A DNA stretch of 64,000 nucleotides. Origin: Echinometra lucunter. Its lineage: Eukaryota > Echinodermata > Echinoidea > Camarodonta > Echinometridae. Below, in pieces: positions 49,749 to 63,888 of the stretch. The stretch's first letter is position 1, and the number at the start of each line of letters is the position of its first letter. The position numbers and the translations under genes were made by a program. The stretch lies in the NCBI GenBank assembly GCA_029962745.1, contig CM057165.1, forward strand, positions 2,481,476 through 2,545,475, in the 5' to 3' direction. Under the pieces are notes generated by a model. The model was not told the origin of the DNA and did no database searches. It worked only from the letters and a program-made list of their open reading frames with translations.

Positions 49749-52604
49749 ACAAGGCCATCTGCATTAATGATGGAATGTCATGGAGCATTAACGGTAGTGG
49801 TATACTAACACTGGAAGTAAAATTTACCTCAAGGAAATTTAATGTTATGGAAGAGAGATAAGCGTCCTAGTTCCCAAAAGAGAGTGTGAACACAATGAAT
49901 TATGAGCAGTGGTGCTAACAGCTGTCCAATTCAACAGTCCACAAGAGGACATACTATGGAGTTGTTTAGGACATGGATGTAGCAGTTTTGGATAAATATA
50001 TTTGGTACATTTTTGGAAAAATATAATTTTGATGGCTGTTTTGCCGTAGCGACATCGTCTTGCTGTACCTCTTTGAGCCTGATGCTTTAAGCCGAACAAA
50101 GGGATCCGTTTGTACTTGTTTGAAATCTTGTGTACATTGGAAAAACTATATAAAGATGTTTTTTCACCGAACTTGTTTTTATTGTTTTCTCGTCTTTCAC
50201 TTGTAATAATATAGAGGCAAATCTGCACGACACAGGATTGTACATATTTCTTCGCAGTCGAACTTTTTGCCAGGTTATTATTTGCATTCGTCTCTTCAGT
50301 GTTAGAGAAATCGCAGTATTTTAGAATGTTTTTGACAAGTATTTAGTATTCAAACATTTCGTCATTGTGAAGTTTCATTTGTACCTGTATGCCTTTAAAT
50401 GAAGACAGATGTGCCTAGTTTTTTTTCTATACAGATGTTATAAATGATGTACGCTGACATAAATTGTGAATTATAATTCATTAGCCCTTATAGCATGGAT
50501 ATGTCAGTTGAAACAGCGAAGGCATTCATTTATTTGTGAGGATTATATCGTGCCGATTCGCGAAATTAATGATGGCAATATACGGATGGAAATATCACTT
50601 TTAGCCGGAGGTATCAGACGTTGCTCACGCATCATCATGTTGATTTGTTTCGGATTTATTAACAGTGGATGGAGCTCGAAAATAATGTTGTTTTCGATTT
50701 CATCAGTTCTGTTTTATTATGCTCGATCATTTTGTTGTTACATTGAAACATTGCGATTCACCTGCGAGTGATAGAAATACTGTATGATTGCATCATGAGC
50801 AGTTGGAATTTGGATGTGAAATAATTAACCCGGGATTTCGCGAGAGTTCTTGAGATGTCATGAGCCGACGACAACATTCTTAACACTGTTTACAAGTGTA
50901 TGTGGCATAATTCATCAGAATACTCAACCACTCATATTTGCTAGTGCGTAATATGGTTTTATTTGAAGAACTGTCATTTTCTGCATATTATAATAACATC
51001 TTTGTGGCCGTGTCTGCAGAGCAACCATGAACTTTGAATACAAACGCAAAATTCTCAACAGAGCTATATTCAAACTCCGAGGCCATTCAACGGAAAGTAA
51101 TTCATATACGTCGGATCATATTATACTCGGATCAATTTGCACGGTATTTAGCAAAAATTCATTTTCCCACGCTATTTGAAAAGAGAGATCAACAAATATT
51201 TCTGTACAAAGTAGTCAACAAACATATGACACAGTTTTTTGTCCATTCTGTAAATCGCACCCGTCAGAAAGAGACCTGAGAGGAACCGTCGCGAGCAACA
51301 ATGCACCTTTAAATCTACCTATATTCGTCATTGTGAGTTTGCATTCCCGCATTCATACTATGCATGTACTTATTTGCTTGAATGACCGGACTTTGGATCT
51401 GTTGTAATGTCGCGCAACACAGAGAGGGGTCTTTTTTATTTCGCTTTGTATTTTCGCTCCCTTTTGTTTGCTGACGCTCACACATTCGAACTTGTCATGC
51501 CAATCACGTGATCATGATAAGCTACTTCTGACAGAGTGACTATGGCTGTGGATGAATAAAATTCCCTTCCTCTGGGGCTTCGTGACGCTGGACAATGGTA
51601 CATCTTTAACTCATCCTTATATATTTTGGAAAAAAATCTTTTTGTTCCCGTTTTCACCATAAAGTTAATGATGCCCAAAACTCTGAAATTCTAAAACAAT
51701 GGACAAGCAATTATCCAGAGAGACTGTGTTTTAAAATTATTACCCATGAAATGGACAACCTGGCATTATACAGATCTTGAAAAGGGGGAAGTGTTTATGT
51801 GATCGACCCTATCAAAGGGAAACTGGTCTTTTTTTTTTTGCCCGAAAATTGGACTCTCTCCCCGTGATCTAAAGTTAATGATATTTAGCCAAGCAGTCAA
51901 GCATTGGATATCAGAAAACTCTATTATACAAAACGCATCAATAGTATTGGAACAGATCGCGCTCAACATGCATATGAGATGGACGTCAATACTATATTAC
52001 ACCGAGGCTGTATACGTGTATGTATAAAGTGTTGAAACCAGACATCATTTTCTTATGGAATATTACGTGACTGTCCTTATCTCATTCGGATCATCAGCGT
52101 ACAGCATGTGACCTTATGCGTCCTGTCAAACTCAACTGCTCCTCCGCTCCACCTGGTACAATCATGGCGATGCATGATGATGATGATGATGATACTGCCC
52201 AGTCGTTGCCATGGTGACCGACATCTTCATGCAAGCTGATTTGCAGCTGAGATGCTGATGATGGGCTGTATGCTCCGTCGATTGATAGCTGAATCAATAA
52301 CGACCATGGATGTTCTGGCCCGTGTTCTGGATATACGTAATGAGGTTAGTGTACAGGGCTGGCATTTCTCCTTGATTTAACTACACGTATAACTTACTAC
52401 AGAGCATTGATTATGTACTGTAGTAGGTTATACTGACCGATCCAAGAATTCTTGAATTTAGTATTGCATATACATATACATGTACTGAAACTACTACCAC
52501 TACATTTGCCATTTGTACATCCTCGCCAAACTCAAACACTACCAACACCACCATCTCTATACTCCACAACCACAACCGTACTACATTGTATTAGTTCACT
52601 ACTG

Positions 52605-52642
<38 letters not shown>
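49749..52642. other. 3' flank of the AJM1-like gene, no gene recognised
   Basis: The 3' UTR must start here; I found no canonical AATAAA in the first kilobase after the stop. Short frames around 50466-51279 show no recognisable family. The stretch ends in a CTA microsatellite (52602-52642) that runs straight into the N gap, a typical place for a contig to stop. Confidence 0.55.
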
Positions 52643-53142
52643 NNNNNNNNNNNNNNNNNNNNNNNNNNNNNNNNNNNNNNNNNNNNNNNNNNNNNNNNNN
52701 NNNNNNNNNNNNNNNNNNNNNNNNNNNNNNNNNNNNNNNNNNNNNNNNNNNNNNNNNNNNNNNNNNNNNNNNNNNNNNNNNNNNNNNNNNNNNNNNNNNN
52801 NNNNNNNNNNNNNNNNNNNNNNNNNNNNNNNNNNNNNNNNNNNNNNNNNNNNNNNNNNNNNNNNNNNNNNNNNNNNNNNNNNNNNNNNNNNNNNNNNNNN
52901 NNNNNNNNNNNNNNNNNNNNNNNNNNNNNNNNNNNNNNNNNNNNNNNNNNNNNNNNNNNNNNNNNNNNNNNNNNNNNNNNNNNNNNNNNNNNNNNNNNNN
53001 NNNNNNNNNNNNNNNNNNNNNNNNNNNNNNNNNNNNNNNNNNNNNNNNNNNNNNNNNNNNNNNNNNNNNNNNNNNNNNNNNNNNNNNNNNNNNNNNNNNN
53101 NNNNNNNNNNNNNNNNNNNNNNNNNNNNNNNNNNNNNNNNNN
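52643..53142. other. Assembly gap, 500 N
   Basis: Exactly 500 N between a CTA microsatellite and the truncated, inverted AJM1-like copy. Same length as the first gap, hence probably a filler. Confidence 0.99.
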
Positions 53143-56100
53143 AAGCAAATTCACTCGTCCTCACATCTTTGTGGATTTCGTCACCAATACTGAATGACAG
53201 GTCATGTCGGAGAGGTTCACTAAATGCCCGCCGTAATCGGCGTGAAACCCGGCGTCGCCTCTTTGGTTTCTAGATTCAGTTCAGAAAATGACCATGAAGA
53301 GTGCACTGGGGCGGGTGGGGAGACACACTGGGTGCCGGAGAAAAACCGGTTCGAAGTCGGGCCTCTCGTGTAAATGACATCCTCGTCGAGATCGTCGGTT
53401 GAGAAAAGAAACGATGTCCAGTAGGGGTAGGAGGTCCACTCATAATCTGACGAGGTTTGTGATTACGATATGCTGGGAGACTTCGAATGTCTCCGCTCAT
53501 AATCTGCTTGAAATGCGAAGATTTTCTATACCACGTGGGTAGTTCCATGCGCTTTAAAGTTTCCCTCATGCGAGCTAGTTGCTGTGCAATTACACCACCT
53601 GAGCTTGTTCGCCAATCTGAATGGGACTCCTCAGCGCCGGTGTTGTGACTGGGATTCGGTCCGGGAGTAATAGAGCGTTTACCCTTTCGTACTGCTATAT
53701 CAAGGTACAGTGAGTTTCAGTTGTAATACTGTCGTTATCCGAATCATGAGCTGATGTCGAGTGCCTCAGATCAGAGCTCCTATTTGTGGCTTCCTCCCAT
53801 AAGTGTGCATTTTTATGATCCTTTGTATGTCCGCTTGAACACTCGTCACCCGATTCCTCTAAAGAAGTTGGTTGTTTATTCAAATTATCACCGGATCTGC
53901 TTGCTATAATATCGGCAATGACATCAAGATTGTCCTTAGCACTCACAGAATACCTCAAATTAGGAATAGGAGCTGAACGGGGGTCTCTTTTCACTGAAAC
54001 CGCTTGTTCTGGTGGGCAAACTGACTCCTGTTTGTTTATCTCTCCATTGAATACCTCGGTAGGCAAGTCTTTTTTCTCGGATTGTTTTGCAACTGATCAT
54101 CTCTTTGTTTCGGTCGAATAGTTTGCTCGCTTATAATTTCCTCAGTCCGCTCTGTGTCGGCGATCACAAGTACCCTCTCTGACCTCCAGTCCTCTAGCGA
54201 AGCTTCCATGAAAACCTCATCGGTGTCCCCCGCCGACCATCGACGACCTCGAGCGCCGAGATCGACTGGATTTTTCTCCTTAGCCTCCTTTTCAGACAAT
54301 GGCTTATCTCCTGCATGTTGATTCTCCCCTTGTTTGACATTGTCATTATCAGCTGGGCAAGGTTCGCTTACGATCAACTTGGGGATAGCGTCACCTGGAG
54401 ACGGAGCATGCGTAGTAGAATCTGAAGTGGCGGAGCAAGGTGGTTTGGTCTCAGAGGGTGACGATTTCATCATCTGATTACTGGTATCACGTGATGACAT
54501 TGGAGATGAATAATTGAATGTGATTGGTTTAGGTGCTATTGGAGGAGGAGGACCAGCACGACCCGTAGATTTTGAGGGTGTCGGTTTGGTTGGCGATCCC
54601 TCTATACTCCTTGACCTTTGGGTCACAAATTGCTGGTATGAATTCATGAAATCTGCAGGATCGGGGAGAAAACTCACGTCCCGAAGATAACGACTGTGGC
54701 GATGTCGCTCCCAGTCGACCCCTCGTTCTCAGCGACATCATCTAGGATCTCGTCATCACTTTGACAATTCTAGCTTTCTTAACAAAAACTCTGCTCCCTC
54801 TTAAGTGGAGAAACAATTTTATTCTCATCTTTCGTCATCATCGTCCTCTTCCTTTTTCACCCTCTAGCTTTTGCTCCTCCTTGTCATCGTCTTCATCCTC
54901 TTCACTTCCTCATCAACTGCTGGAAGAATCTTCGCTCTCAGACGAACTAAATTTGTCTCCTCTAACATCATCCGCAATTAGTTTATTCGGTTCAAAGTTC
55001 AAGTTTGCTTCTAGATTAGGCTCTGGTAATGTTTGTATTGGCATACTCGTGTCTATGATTGGCCTATCTTCCAGAACTCTGAAATAAGCTATTTTTCTTC
55101 AACAGGCTCGATCAGCTCTGCAACCAATCCTCCTACTTGTGGGTTCACTTCGGGCTCTGAGATGGTGTAGATGTGTATCTGTTTTGACCAGTCAAACGGT
55201 GGCTCATTGTCAAGATGTGGTATGTTGGTTTCTCCTTCTCTCGGGACATAGCCTCTGAGAGTGGTCTTCATAATAAGGCATTGTCTGCTCAAGATTTCTT
55301 GTCGTGGCTTCATTCATAATACGGTGATGCTTGCTTGCTTCAAGATCTTTAGGCTGGCGATTGATAATACGGTGATGCTTGTTGCTCCAAGATCTTTAGA
55401 CGGGCGTTTGATAATACGGTGATGCTTGTTGCTGTCAAGATCTTTAGCTGGCCGGTTGATAATACGGTGATGCTTGTTGCTCCAAGATATATAGGGTGTG
55501 GCGTTTGATAATACGGGGTGATTGCTTGTTGCTCAAGATTTTCAGGCTGATGTTTGAAATACGGCGTTTGCTTGTTGGTGAATATTGTGTGACTGATCTT
55601 GATGATTCCACATGGTGCTTGTTGCTGTATCGGTATTCAGGTTGGAAAGTGGACTGGTGGTAAGGATTCACATCTTCAGTGTGACCTTGAGATTCATCAA
55701 CCGGTTTGCATTCAACAACTTTAACCGGTTCATTGTCCACGGATGACACCGGTTCCGATACCTGTTCGGATTCAAAGCCGGATTCGGGTTCAGCATTCAA
55801 TTCGGGTTCTTGTGGTTGTTCATGTTGATGTTCACCATGTTGGTAGACAACAGGCGCGGGATTTGTTTGTCGTCCCCATAATCCGATAACAAAGGGCCCC
55901 TCCAGGCGGTCCTCGTAACAACAGGTGCATTTTCATCTATTCGTTGCTGTATCCTCATCACTCTCAACTTCATTTTTCTCCTTTCAATGTAGCTGTCTTT
56001 GGTTAACTCATAGAAGGGGTCTTTCTCCTGCCTCCTCTCCTGATCACGTGGTTGATCAGAAGGAAAGTGGTTAGTATCAACAATTTCAGGTTGTAGGTGA

Positions 56101-59100
56101 GATACAGAATGATCTCCGGGCATTTCACTTGAAACATGAGCCTGAGGAATGTAATTCCTCGTCGATGGCAACTCGAGTAAATACTCTTTTCTCAAAGTGA
56201 TAAGGAATGTCATTTCTTTCGACTGCTTGTTCGAGATGACCGTTTCGTCACTACTTCTCACGTCGTCACTTGATAACTCAGATCTTTCCGCATCGCTGCG
56301 ATGTTGCCCCCAAGTCCTTGGCTCCTGCTCGAGTTCTACAATTTCCACTGCATTGCTCTCATTATGTCCATTCCTGTCAAAACCAGTGTTCCATTCGTTT
56401 GGCTGTCCATATTGATAATTATTCAGTGTGAATGTTCTATGAGCCGGTTCTACTTCCTCGTGTTCGGGTTCATATTTGTCATCGATGAGGGTTTCCTTCT
56501 TGGCTTGGACACTGTCTCCGAAGCCATCTCCACCAGGCCATCCTCCACCAGTGAACGTCGATTCCGTCAATGACATCGGAGTGCCCGTGTTCTTATACAT
56601 TTGTTTGTCGCCTGAAGGTGGTGTTGGTCTTTCTTGCTGAGAAGAAAAACTCATATCTTTAAGCTGAGCTTCATGGACGGGAGTGCCGATGTAAGGCATT
56701 TCAACGACTTGCACAGCAGGGCTGACGCCGGCTTTACTACTATCTTCAGGCTCCAGAGTGATATCACTGCTCACATCTTCAAAAGATGATGAATTGCTGG
56801 GGACATACACACGCACAGCATCACCTCGGTATGGTTGAATTGAAGAATATGAAGGCATCACGTGTACTGTTTCATTATCGTCATCCTCATTTTCTAAAGT
56901 CTTTTCTGTTTCAACATCTTCATCATCATCATCACTTTCTTCACTATCATCATCGTCGTCGTCATCACTGTCCTCATGTTGGTCGGTGAGACCCCTCTGG
57001 TAATCATCACCGTCACTGGTATATGACAGTGTCCCAGTGACCGTGCTGTGTTCTCGAGAGTAACCCGCTTCAGATTCCTCAGGAATCGTTTCCAGGGTCG
57101 GATAAACCGGCAATTCATCGTCCTCTCCGTAATATCCGACATCCAGTGGTTCGGGCATGGCTTGCCTTAACATCACTTCTGGCGGGAGAGGAAACTCAGT
57201 GTTGTCATCCATCGGCGCCTTGACGGGCTCATCCTCGTCAGAGTATGATGCCGACTCACTGGCATACTGTGTCTGGGGCTGCATATCGTGGTCTGGTGGA
57301 GCATAACCATGAATTTCATGAGACGACTGGTGGTACACTTCCTCTTCTTTCATTCCATAAGTCGGTGAACTGTAGTCATGATAAGGATTATCCGGTCCTG
57401 CTGGTTCGGCATCGAAATGAACCCTTGGTCGAGCCACTCCCATGTCCACAAATTTAGTCGTCAGTCCTCCGAACTCCATTCCTCGATCCTCCTGGGGCAC
57501 ATCATTAGTTTGACACTCGGCAGATTCCGTGGCAACTTTAGGAGGCTCCGGACTGCGTTCACTTTCCATAGAGCTGGTAAGATCTTCGGTTTGTATCTGG
57601 ATTTCCATGGTTTCAACTTCAGGTTTTACATTTTCGTCGTCGGTTGGCATGGTTTGAATTTCGGTTTCCAATGTTGGAAGTTTGGTTTGGATGGTTTGAG
57701 TTTGAGGAGAAACAACAGCAGCATCAGATGGGCTGGGATCACGCAACTCTTCATGCGATGTCTGAACTGATATAGAGTTTGGCCTAGTGTCTAACGACGT
57801 TTCATAGAGGATGAGATCGAGATCAACTTGTGAGCTGAAATCATGGTTTGGACGAGTCTGAACCGCCGTGGACATCACCTCTGCTGGGAAATCTTCATAG
57901 GTGATTTGCACTGCCAAACTAGATTCAGATTTGGTTCGGCTTGTCTGAGCAGTAGACGAGGATAACGGAGGTGGGGATAGTTCTATCCTGGAGGCAGGTT
58001 GAGACTCTTCAGCGGGCTTAGAGCTTATGGTGGAGAGATTGGATTCGGATTTCGACTGAGCGACAGTCCGGTTAGTACTTGAGTGGTAAAAGACTCTACC
58101 GGGTATCGAGTGTTTGGAGAAAGCATCGGCTGAAACTCTAGGGTCTCTACCCGAGAGGTTCAGATCTGACCTTGTGTAAGACACTGCTGGTGACAGAGCA
58201 GGCGGATATTGAATGATTTGAAAGGAGGGCTCAGCTAGAGGTAATGGGTCCTCATCTTCAGAAGACGGTGTTTGTACTTCTTTTCTTCTTTCTGAATCAC
58301 TTGACTGATATTCGGATTCGGTTTCATTCGGTTCAGTGTCGGGTTCTGCAGAGAAGACCGTCTCCTTGCCGCTTACATATTTCCTCCTGGTAACAGGCTG
58401 TCTAGTGACTCCCTGATCATCCACATGTACCACAATATCGGAAGTGTTGTAATCAGGATTTCGTCTCCCACTTCTTACTCTAGGCTCTGTATCCAAAGCA
58501 ACGATGGACAGCATGCTTTTATCATCATCGGAATCGCGGAAAAAGTTATCGTCATCATTCTGTGGTATTGGTGAAGGCTCGTGCAAGCTACTAGCACTAA
58601 TCCTCCCCGTTAAAGAGAAATATGCATGCTGCGGGGGAGCCCTGCGACTCTCTCCTTGGTGCTGGTGTTGGTTTACATCTTGAGGAGTATGTTGTTGCCT
58701 TTGCTGACTTTGCTGTGTCAGTTGTTGTTGCTGTGAATCTACATAGCCTTCAGTTAATTGAGTTTGTAAGCGCCTCCTCACATTAGGTGCAGGAGTGATT
58801 TGAAGTGTGTCTACCTCGGGTCCTGATTCGATTCGTCGAGGTTCTTCTTCTAGCCGGATCGGTTCAGGATCTCGTCGAGCCGGTTCGGGCTCAACATTTG
58901 CCGGTTCACGATGGGGTTCTGGCCCTAGCGATGTTTCTTGCAATCCTTTTCGAGGCTTTGGCCTAGGCTGGGGTTGTATGTTTTCTGCTCCTTGTAACAG
59001 TATTTTCCCATCATTTGCCTGTCTCTGTGCTCTCCTTCCTTTTATTTTCTTTTCTTTCACTTCAGCGGCTATTTTCGCAGATTCTTGTCTGACAAATTTC

Positions 59101-61889
59101 ATATCACGCTCATGCTTCAATTCCTCATCAGGCTCCCAATAAAAACAAGTTTCTTTCATTTTAGTTTGAGGACCAGGTAATCTAGGTGGGAGGTTCTTAC
59201 CACTGTCACTACTTTTTGAGGAAGCTGAAACATCCTGGTCTGATTTGTTGTCTAGGAGGAGAGATTTACGTTCTGCTGGAACTGGTGGGTGCAGCAATTT
59301 TTGAAACAGTTCTTTTTGTGTTGGAAGAGCCTCCTCTTCCCTTTGCTGGGGTTGGTAATTTGGTGGAGTTTGCCTACCACCGGCCATATTCGGCAAACTG
59401 TTTGTTTTAGATTCGTGTACCCTCTGATTCTGAGGACCTGACATAGGATGTTGTGAAGCAGCTTGTTGCTGCATTTGATGTTGCTGCTGGATCATCCTAT
59501 CTTGTTGCATTTTCTTAGGTAAGGCAGGGTGCTTCATCTCTTGTTGCTGAGGATATTGTTGCTGCTGCTGACGATTATGTGGGTGCTGTTGTTGCAGCTG
59601 CTGTTGGTGACGATGTTGTGGCTGCTGCTGTTGTTGATGCTGTGGCTGATGGTGTTGTGTTTGCTGCTGCCTCTGATGTTGTGGTTGACGAGGAAAAGTG
59701 TGAGCTTGAGGCCTAGTGTGATGATGACCTCTAACATCACCGACAGCATAGTGTGACTCAAGTTGTGGCATTTGCTTTCTTTCAGGGTGACTTTGGATCC
59801 TTTTCCTCGCTGCTCTATGATCTCGCTCAGGCAAAGGAGGAGGCATTGTGTCACCACTCATCAATCTTGCATGTTGCTGCGGATGTTGTAGGTGCTGTTG
59901 GTGTCTTGGATGCTGCTGCTGATTGTGTGGAACTCCTTTTCCCGATGCTAGCTGATGTTGTGGATGTTGCTGTTGTGGATGTTGCAAATATTGCTGTGGA
60001 TGTCGCGGGTGACCTTGCACGTTTTTGTCATGTTGGCCTTTGTGTGGTTGCTGAGGGGCAGCTAGGTCATCCTGTCTCTTTTCCCGAGGAATCGTTCCTT
60101 CTCTTGGTAGGGTGGAAGGGGGAGTTCCTCTTGGATTTTCTTTCGGGTTTCTCAGCTGATTAACAATTGGACGATATGGTACTTTAGGCGGTGGTTCATT
60201 CTGACCGTGCAACGTTGATGTAGATGCAATTGAATGTCTACTTGCAGCATCATTCATTCCAGGGGGATACTGAAGAGGGGGTCCTCCTTGTCCTCCTTGC
60301 AAGCCACCTCTCTCATGGCGTAGATTCATAATCAACTGCTGTTCTTCAGGTGTTAACCCATGCACTGAGGGTGCTTGTATAGACACTGTAGATGCTAAGC
60401 TTTGTTGAGACACAGCTGGAGAGAGACCATACTGTACCCCCGGTTGATGGTGGGGATGCAACCCACCTCCATTTCGTTCAATTCCTGGGTGATGCACATC
60501 TGCTTGCCCAACATATTTCCTGGGATGCTTATAATGCTCCTCCTCTACCCCATTCCGATCTCTGTAGGGATGTTTCACCCCATGTTGTATCTCGGAATAG
60601 TGGATAGGTGAGGGATATCTTCCTTCTACTTCACTAACATTACCATTGCCATTATGACCTCTCCTAAGCGTCCCTCCTCTACTGACATTGGCATAAATCG
60701 GTTGCACCCCGTCATTTCCATGATTTCGCATGAAATTCACATTTTCATCATAAGGCTGCCGGTTATTAGGACCATAAAATAATCTGTCTATCCTCTCCAG
60801 CGATTCCTGTTTTGCAACTTGTTTACTTTTCTCCAATTTGTTAATGTTTTTCAAAATACTCTTCGGTACAGGGGCATTTGGATCATCTTCTATCACAGCT
60901 ATTTTAACAGCCTTTTTCCTTTTCTTCGTGTCCTTACCTTCCCTCCTTCTCGCCTCTGCTTGATCATGTTTTTTCTGTGCCTCGGCTGAGCGTACAATAA
61001 CCACTCGTTTCTGCGGCTTCGGCCCGAACAGCGACGCCATTTCGCTGGTAGCACTGTTATATTCCAAACTTCTCTCACAAACAATTTCAGAATCCTCTCC
61101 ACTTAAAACTTCATCCTCCTTGTGATCACTTGAATCATTTCCTATAAATCCATATGGATCCGAATCAGGAGTTGTCACTCGTCCTTCCTCTTTTGAGTCA
61201 TGCAAAACATGGCCGTTAATATTTCCAAATGATGTAACGTTCGCTCTTGCTCTATTGACACTGTTCGTATGAGGCGAAGTCGTACATGTACTTTGCCCCG
61301 TACTACTCAACGACTGTACGGGCTTATTGTTATTGACGGCCGTCACATTGGGACCGCCTATTGTTGAGTGAGCAGGCAAGCATAACGGCTGCCCAGACGC
61401 GGTCGCAGGCGTTTCTGTATTGTTGTTATCACAATAAATGTACGAGTTATTAGTCACCGGCAAGATTTGGGCAACACCTGGAGGCTCCTTCACCACGATC
61501 GAGTATCTTCCGTTGCTGCCTAATATTGCGAAATATCTCGCGTTCGTGATGATATGGCTGCGCCGCGGTTTTGTAACTACCGAGATGCTATTTTCATTCG
61601 AAACGAGGTCACCGCCATCGGATGTCGGATGAGTGGGAGGATGATGCGAAGCAGGTTGTAGTCGTCGTGGAGAGATGATGGGCGATGTCTCCCTGCTGGT
61701 CAACGGCTCAACCTCCTCTGTGATGCTCTCGAGGAAGAACGGCCATAGTCGAGCTCGTTTGCCGACTCCAACCAACCCCGGGATCGACTTTCCTCCCAGC
61801 TTCTTAAACAAATCATCGTCATTGTTTGCACATAGATCTTGATAGTCTTCGTGTTCAAGTATCTCACGATACTCTTTCAAAGCATGCAT
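53143..61889 (-). pseudogene. AJM1: Inverted partial copy of the AJM1-like giant exon (probable allele)
   Basis: This is the reverse complement of 33058-41680: the start codon is at 61889 and the copy is cut at 53143 by the gap, so the proline clusters, MYND exon and C-terminal exon are missing. From 61889 to about 56215 the frame is intact and differs from the main copy by roughly twenty single-residue changes and a few Gln-number changes. From about 56215 down to 53143 the frame breaks repeatedly, sometimes with compensating indels (MDIPYHFE in one copy, MTFLITLR in the other). Even divergence then sudden indel density suggests a haplotig with a low-quality end rather than a decayed gene. 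A true inverted duplication is the alternative. Confidence 0.85.
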
Positions 61890-63676
61890 GCTAGATCCTT
61901 CGTCCTCTTCCCACTTCCCACCATCCTCGATTTTATGAAAAATAATTATGTTTTATGACCAGCAAAGGCGATAAATTATTATATTATCCCTCCTCTGTAA
62001 ATCGACACACGTACAAAGCACCATCATCATGCAATACACCATTCACTGCGCCTAGGACGCAGACTGCAGATGACAGCTTTCTATGCCCGCCATCTGCCCT
62101 AGAGCTCGCTTCTGATTGGTCAATAAATCTCACTCTCATCATCGATTTATTTCTCCCTGATTAACATAATGGTACTCATCAATGTAACATCGGATTCCAT
62201 GCCTGCACGAATATCAATCAGTGCCATACATTTTGCACAAGGACACTTAAATTTCATGCAGGCCTTTTTATGATCATACCCCTTTCCCACACGGTACTAG
62301 GAAACTATATCAACATACACATTACACATAATGTACATGAAAACACCGTATATGTTTCCATATTACGCGATACACGGGCAGTCGCCTGTTATCTTTTGTA
62401 ATTAATTAATATTGGATTGAAAGAGGCTGCTTCAAATGTAATTAACTAATTCATCGGCTCCTAAAAGCTACATCGCTCAATTGATACAGGGCATGATTAA
62501 TCAAAACTTGCATGTTCCACACTCTCTAAATTCTTTAGACTGGAAATCAATCTACAAGATTGTGGTGGGGGACCAATCCAAAATTAGACTGAGAAAAAGA
62601 TTGACTTCTAAATCTATTAGATTGAGATTTTCAATCTAATTTTGGATTGGTCCCTCACTGCAGTCTAAAGAATCTAGAGAGCACCGACAGAAATAATTGG
62701 GTAAATTATTCGTTACTTTCTCAGGAGGAAAATGGTTTTCATATTATTTTACTTAGACCTTTATCATCAAATGATGATATGACTTCTGACTTTAGGTAGT
62801 GTTGTTATTCCCATCTTGATCACAATCATGAATTCGTCTAACTCTTTACATGTCATAGGTACATGTCAATTTCTGTCCCGGTATAAATTGGTAACTGGAT
62901 AACACGTTAGGTAAATATGAAAACAGAAAATGAAAAATGCTGATAAACTTGATTTCGCAGTCAGGGATTACTTTCCTTTGTAATTTTACTGACGATTTTT
63001 TTTAATGGCACTGAAGAATGATATCTATTAGTATACAACTGATCATCATTCCGTGTATTTTCTCATAGGTTGTATTCCAACGACGAAACAGATCATCCAA
63101 ATTGAGTCAGAGCCTTATCAGCTACTTTGGTAGTACAATAAAATAATATCCGTTTCTAGGAAATGATCTTTTATGTCATCATGGTAATCGTCATTAATGT
63201 GATTTTACCCTCAGGATTATTTTCGAGACGAGACAGTGTCTGTTGCAGTGAAAAGGGAGTGACAAGAGAGATGGCGCTAGACTAAATCATCGCTTTTCAC
63301 ACCACAGGTCTTCAGACAGCGAGAAGCTTTACACAACTGTTAACATCGAAGCTCGTTGCGAAAAAACTGTGCCCTAAATCCACTATCACATGCTGGTATT
63401 AAAGCATTCGTCAAACGTCAAACTTTTTTCCCTTGGATGGGGGAGTGAGGAAGTTAACCAAAGTGGGCCTTTAGAAATTTGTTTCCTGTTGTTCTCTCTC
63501 TCAGTTCCTTTTGGGGGGGATTTTTTTCATTTCCTTCCTATTCCTACTTGTATCTTCGTCTTCTTTCCTTTTCTCTCTTCCTCTTTCTAATTGCTTCTCC
63601 TCTATGCATGTGATTACTCGACAGTTACACACCCCGCCCCCCCCCACACACACACACACACACACCTCCCCTCCCC

Positions 63677-63711
<35 letters not shown>

Positions 63712-63797
63712 ATAAGAATATACTTCGTCCCTGTATCTCTGTGATTTTCATTTTCGTGTTTCTACATCCTCTGTAATTATCTCTATCTCTTCAAGCT

Positions 63798-63888
<91 letters not shown>

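Noticed and set aside
52094..52345. A possible exon before the donor-like GAG|GTTAGT near 52345
   Set aside because: No recognisable protein on either strand and the GAT repeat inflates the frame.
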